A program made the position numbers and the translations under genes. DNA of 64,000 bases from Tubiluchus corallicola. Its lineage: Eukaryota > Priapulida > Priapulimorpha > Priapulimorphida > Tubiluchidae. The notes under the pieces are model-generated. The model searched no databases. It saw only the letters and a program-made list of their open reading frames with translations, and was not told the DNA's origin. Shown here piece by piece: positions 63,340 through 64,000 of the stretch (its first letter is position 1; the number at the start of each line of letters is the position of its first letter). The stretch lies in assembly GCA_030141605.1 (NCBI GenBank), contig JAQGDQ010001020.1, forward strand, positions 1 through 64,000, read 5' to 3'.

Positions 63340-64000
63340 CAGGCGCTGTCGTTAAACAGTAACACTAACCATTACTTTTTTAATTAAGTTGAGAAATGCA
63401 AATATTTGATGCAACACATCAGAAAGTCTGCACATCTGGTCTACAGTATCACGTCTCTGTTTCTTGCCACATAAGTATGAATTTCATATTATACCCATTC
63501 CTAGCAGCTGTCTTTGTGAATAGTTGTCATTAGCAATTATTATTTCTATTATAAAGCTGTTCATAATTGGTAACAGCAATTTACCATAATTGCCAGCATG
63601 GCGTTGGGAAATAGGAGTCAACATGATAGTCACTGTGGATCACTATAATCACACAGTCACTATGAACAATGAACTCTTTATCCATTGTTTGTCTTCTAGC
63701 TCACATACCAAGTACAGTGGCAATTGTGGAACAAATTCAACAGATCAAGAGACAAAATATAATTGTCATTATAATGTATATTTGGTTTATGAAAGTGCCA
63801 CTTATATTTGAAATAGGAACAGAAAGCTGCTATAGTAAACATTGAGATATCCTCATTCCACAGCTCTTGATCAACTACAATTTACACATGAAAAGATTGG
63901 ATTCTGGTATTGGTTTTCTTTAGTCATCGATAAGCACGTGCAATAAAGTTTGCTAGATTAACCGTTTAAAACAGAACTAGAGGACAGTTGTTCCTGCAAA
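63340..64000 (-). other. 5' flank of receptor 5 (duplicated flank)
   Basis: 63540-63600 and 63820-63990 match 52740-52780 and 53480-53700, showing that the duplication unit extends at least 650 bp upstream of the start codon. No gene is recognised. A 73-codon plus-strand frame (63590-63811) has no support. Confidence 0.55.

Overview
The window is AT-rich animal nuclear DNA. It has spliceosomal-type introns in decayed genes, many animal transposon families, long minisatellites and very low gene density. The only intact long coding regions are single-exon class A GPCR genes in a tandem cluster. Lineage-specific families of intronless, melanocortin/adenosine/cannabinoid-like (MECA-like) receptors are typical of invertebrates such as cnidarians. 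The sequence alone does not fix the phylum, and a cnidarian or other marine invertebrate host is my inference.

Layout. (1) 1-10.8 kb: two diverged tandem copies of one mobile-element module. Each has a minus-strand C2H2 zinc-finger gene divergent from a plus-strand, protein-primed-type DNA polymerase B gene (Polinton/Maverick/adintovirus type). The polymerase gene carries introns at corresponding places. Both copies are pseudogenes that lose the polymerase palm. (2) 10.8-15.8 kb: a 66-bp minisatellite and a 5'-truncated LINE lying between blocks of that minisatellite. (3) 15.8-19.9 kb (+) and 26.1-32.3 kb (-): two paralogous, oppositely oriented loci with exons that look pentraxin/laminin-G-like. 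In both loci the same exons have been tandemly amplified, but with different repeat units. (4) 20.0-23.9 kb: two large minisatellites. (5) 24.5-25.1 kb: a transposon-gene fragment interrupted by a near-perfect 95-bp-arm palindrome. (6) 28.7-38.4 kb: LINE tails, minisatellite remnants and mostly featureless DNA. (7) 38.9 kb: a 5S rRNA-like sequence. (8) 39-64 kb: the GPCR array on the minus strand. It has four intact genes, one with a single in-frame stop, two N-terminal gene fragments, an orphan 3' flank, and inserted repeats: an 82-bp array of 3 kb, a 73-bp CACGTG array, a 2.2-kb inverted duplication containing a nested LINE, a hAT MITE with a perfect 8-bp target duplication, and a Helitron cluster.

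The GPCR units share both 5' and 3' flanks, so the cluster grew by tandem segmental duplication and was then cut up by transposons and minisatellite growth. The receptors lack the usual TM3-ECL2 cysteine pair and the TM5 proline and have a very short second extracellular loop, which points to MECA-like class A receptors. Ligands cannot be read from the sequence. Most other open frames lie in repeats whose unit length is a multiple of three, or are shadow frames, and are not treated as genes.
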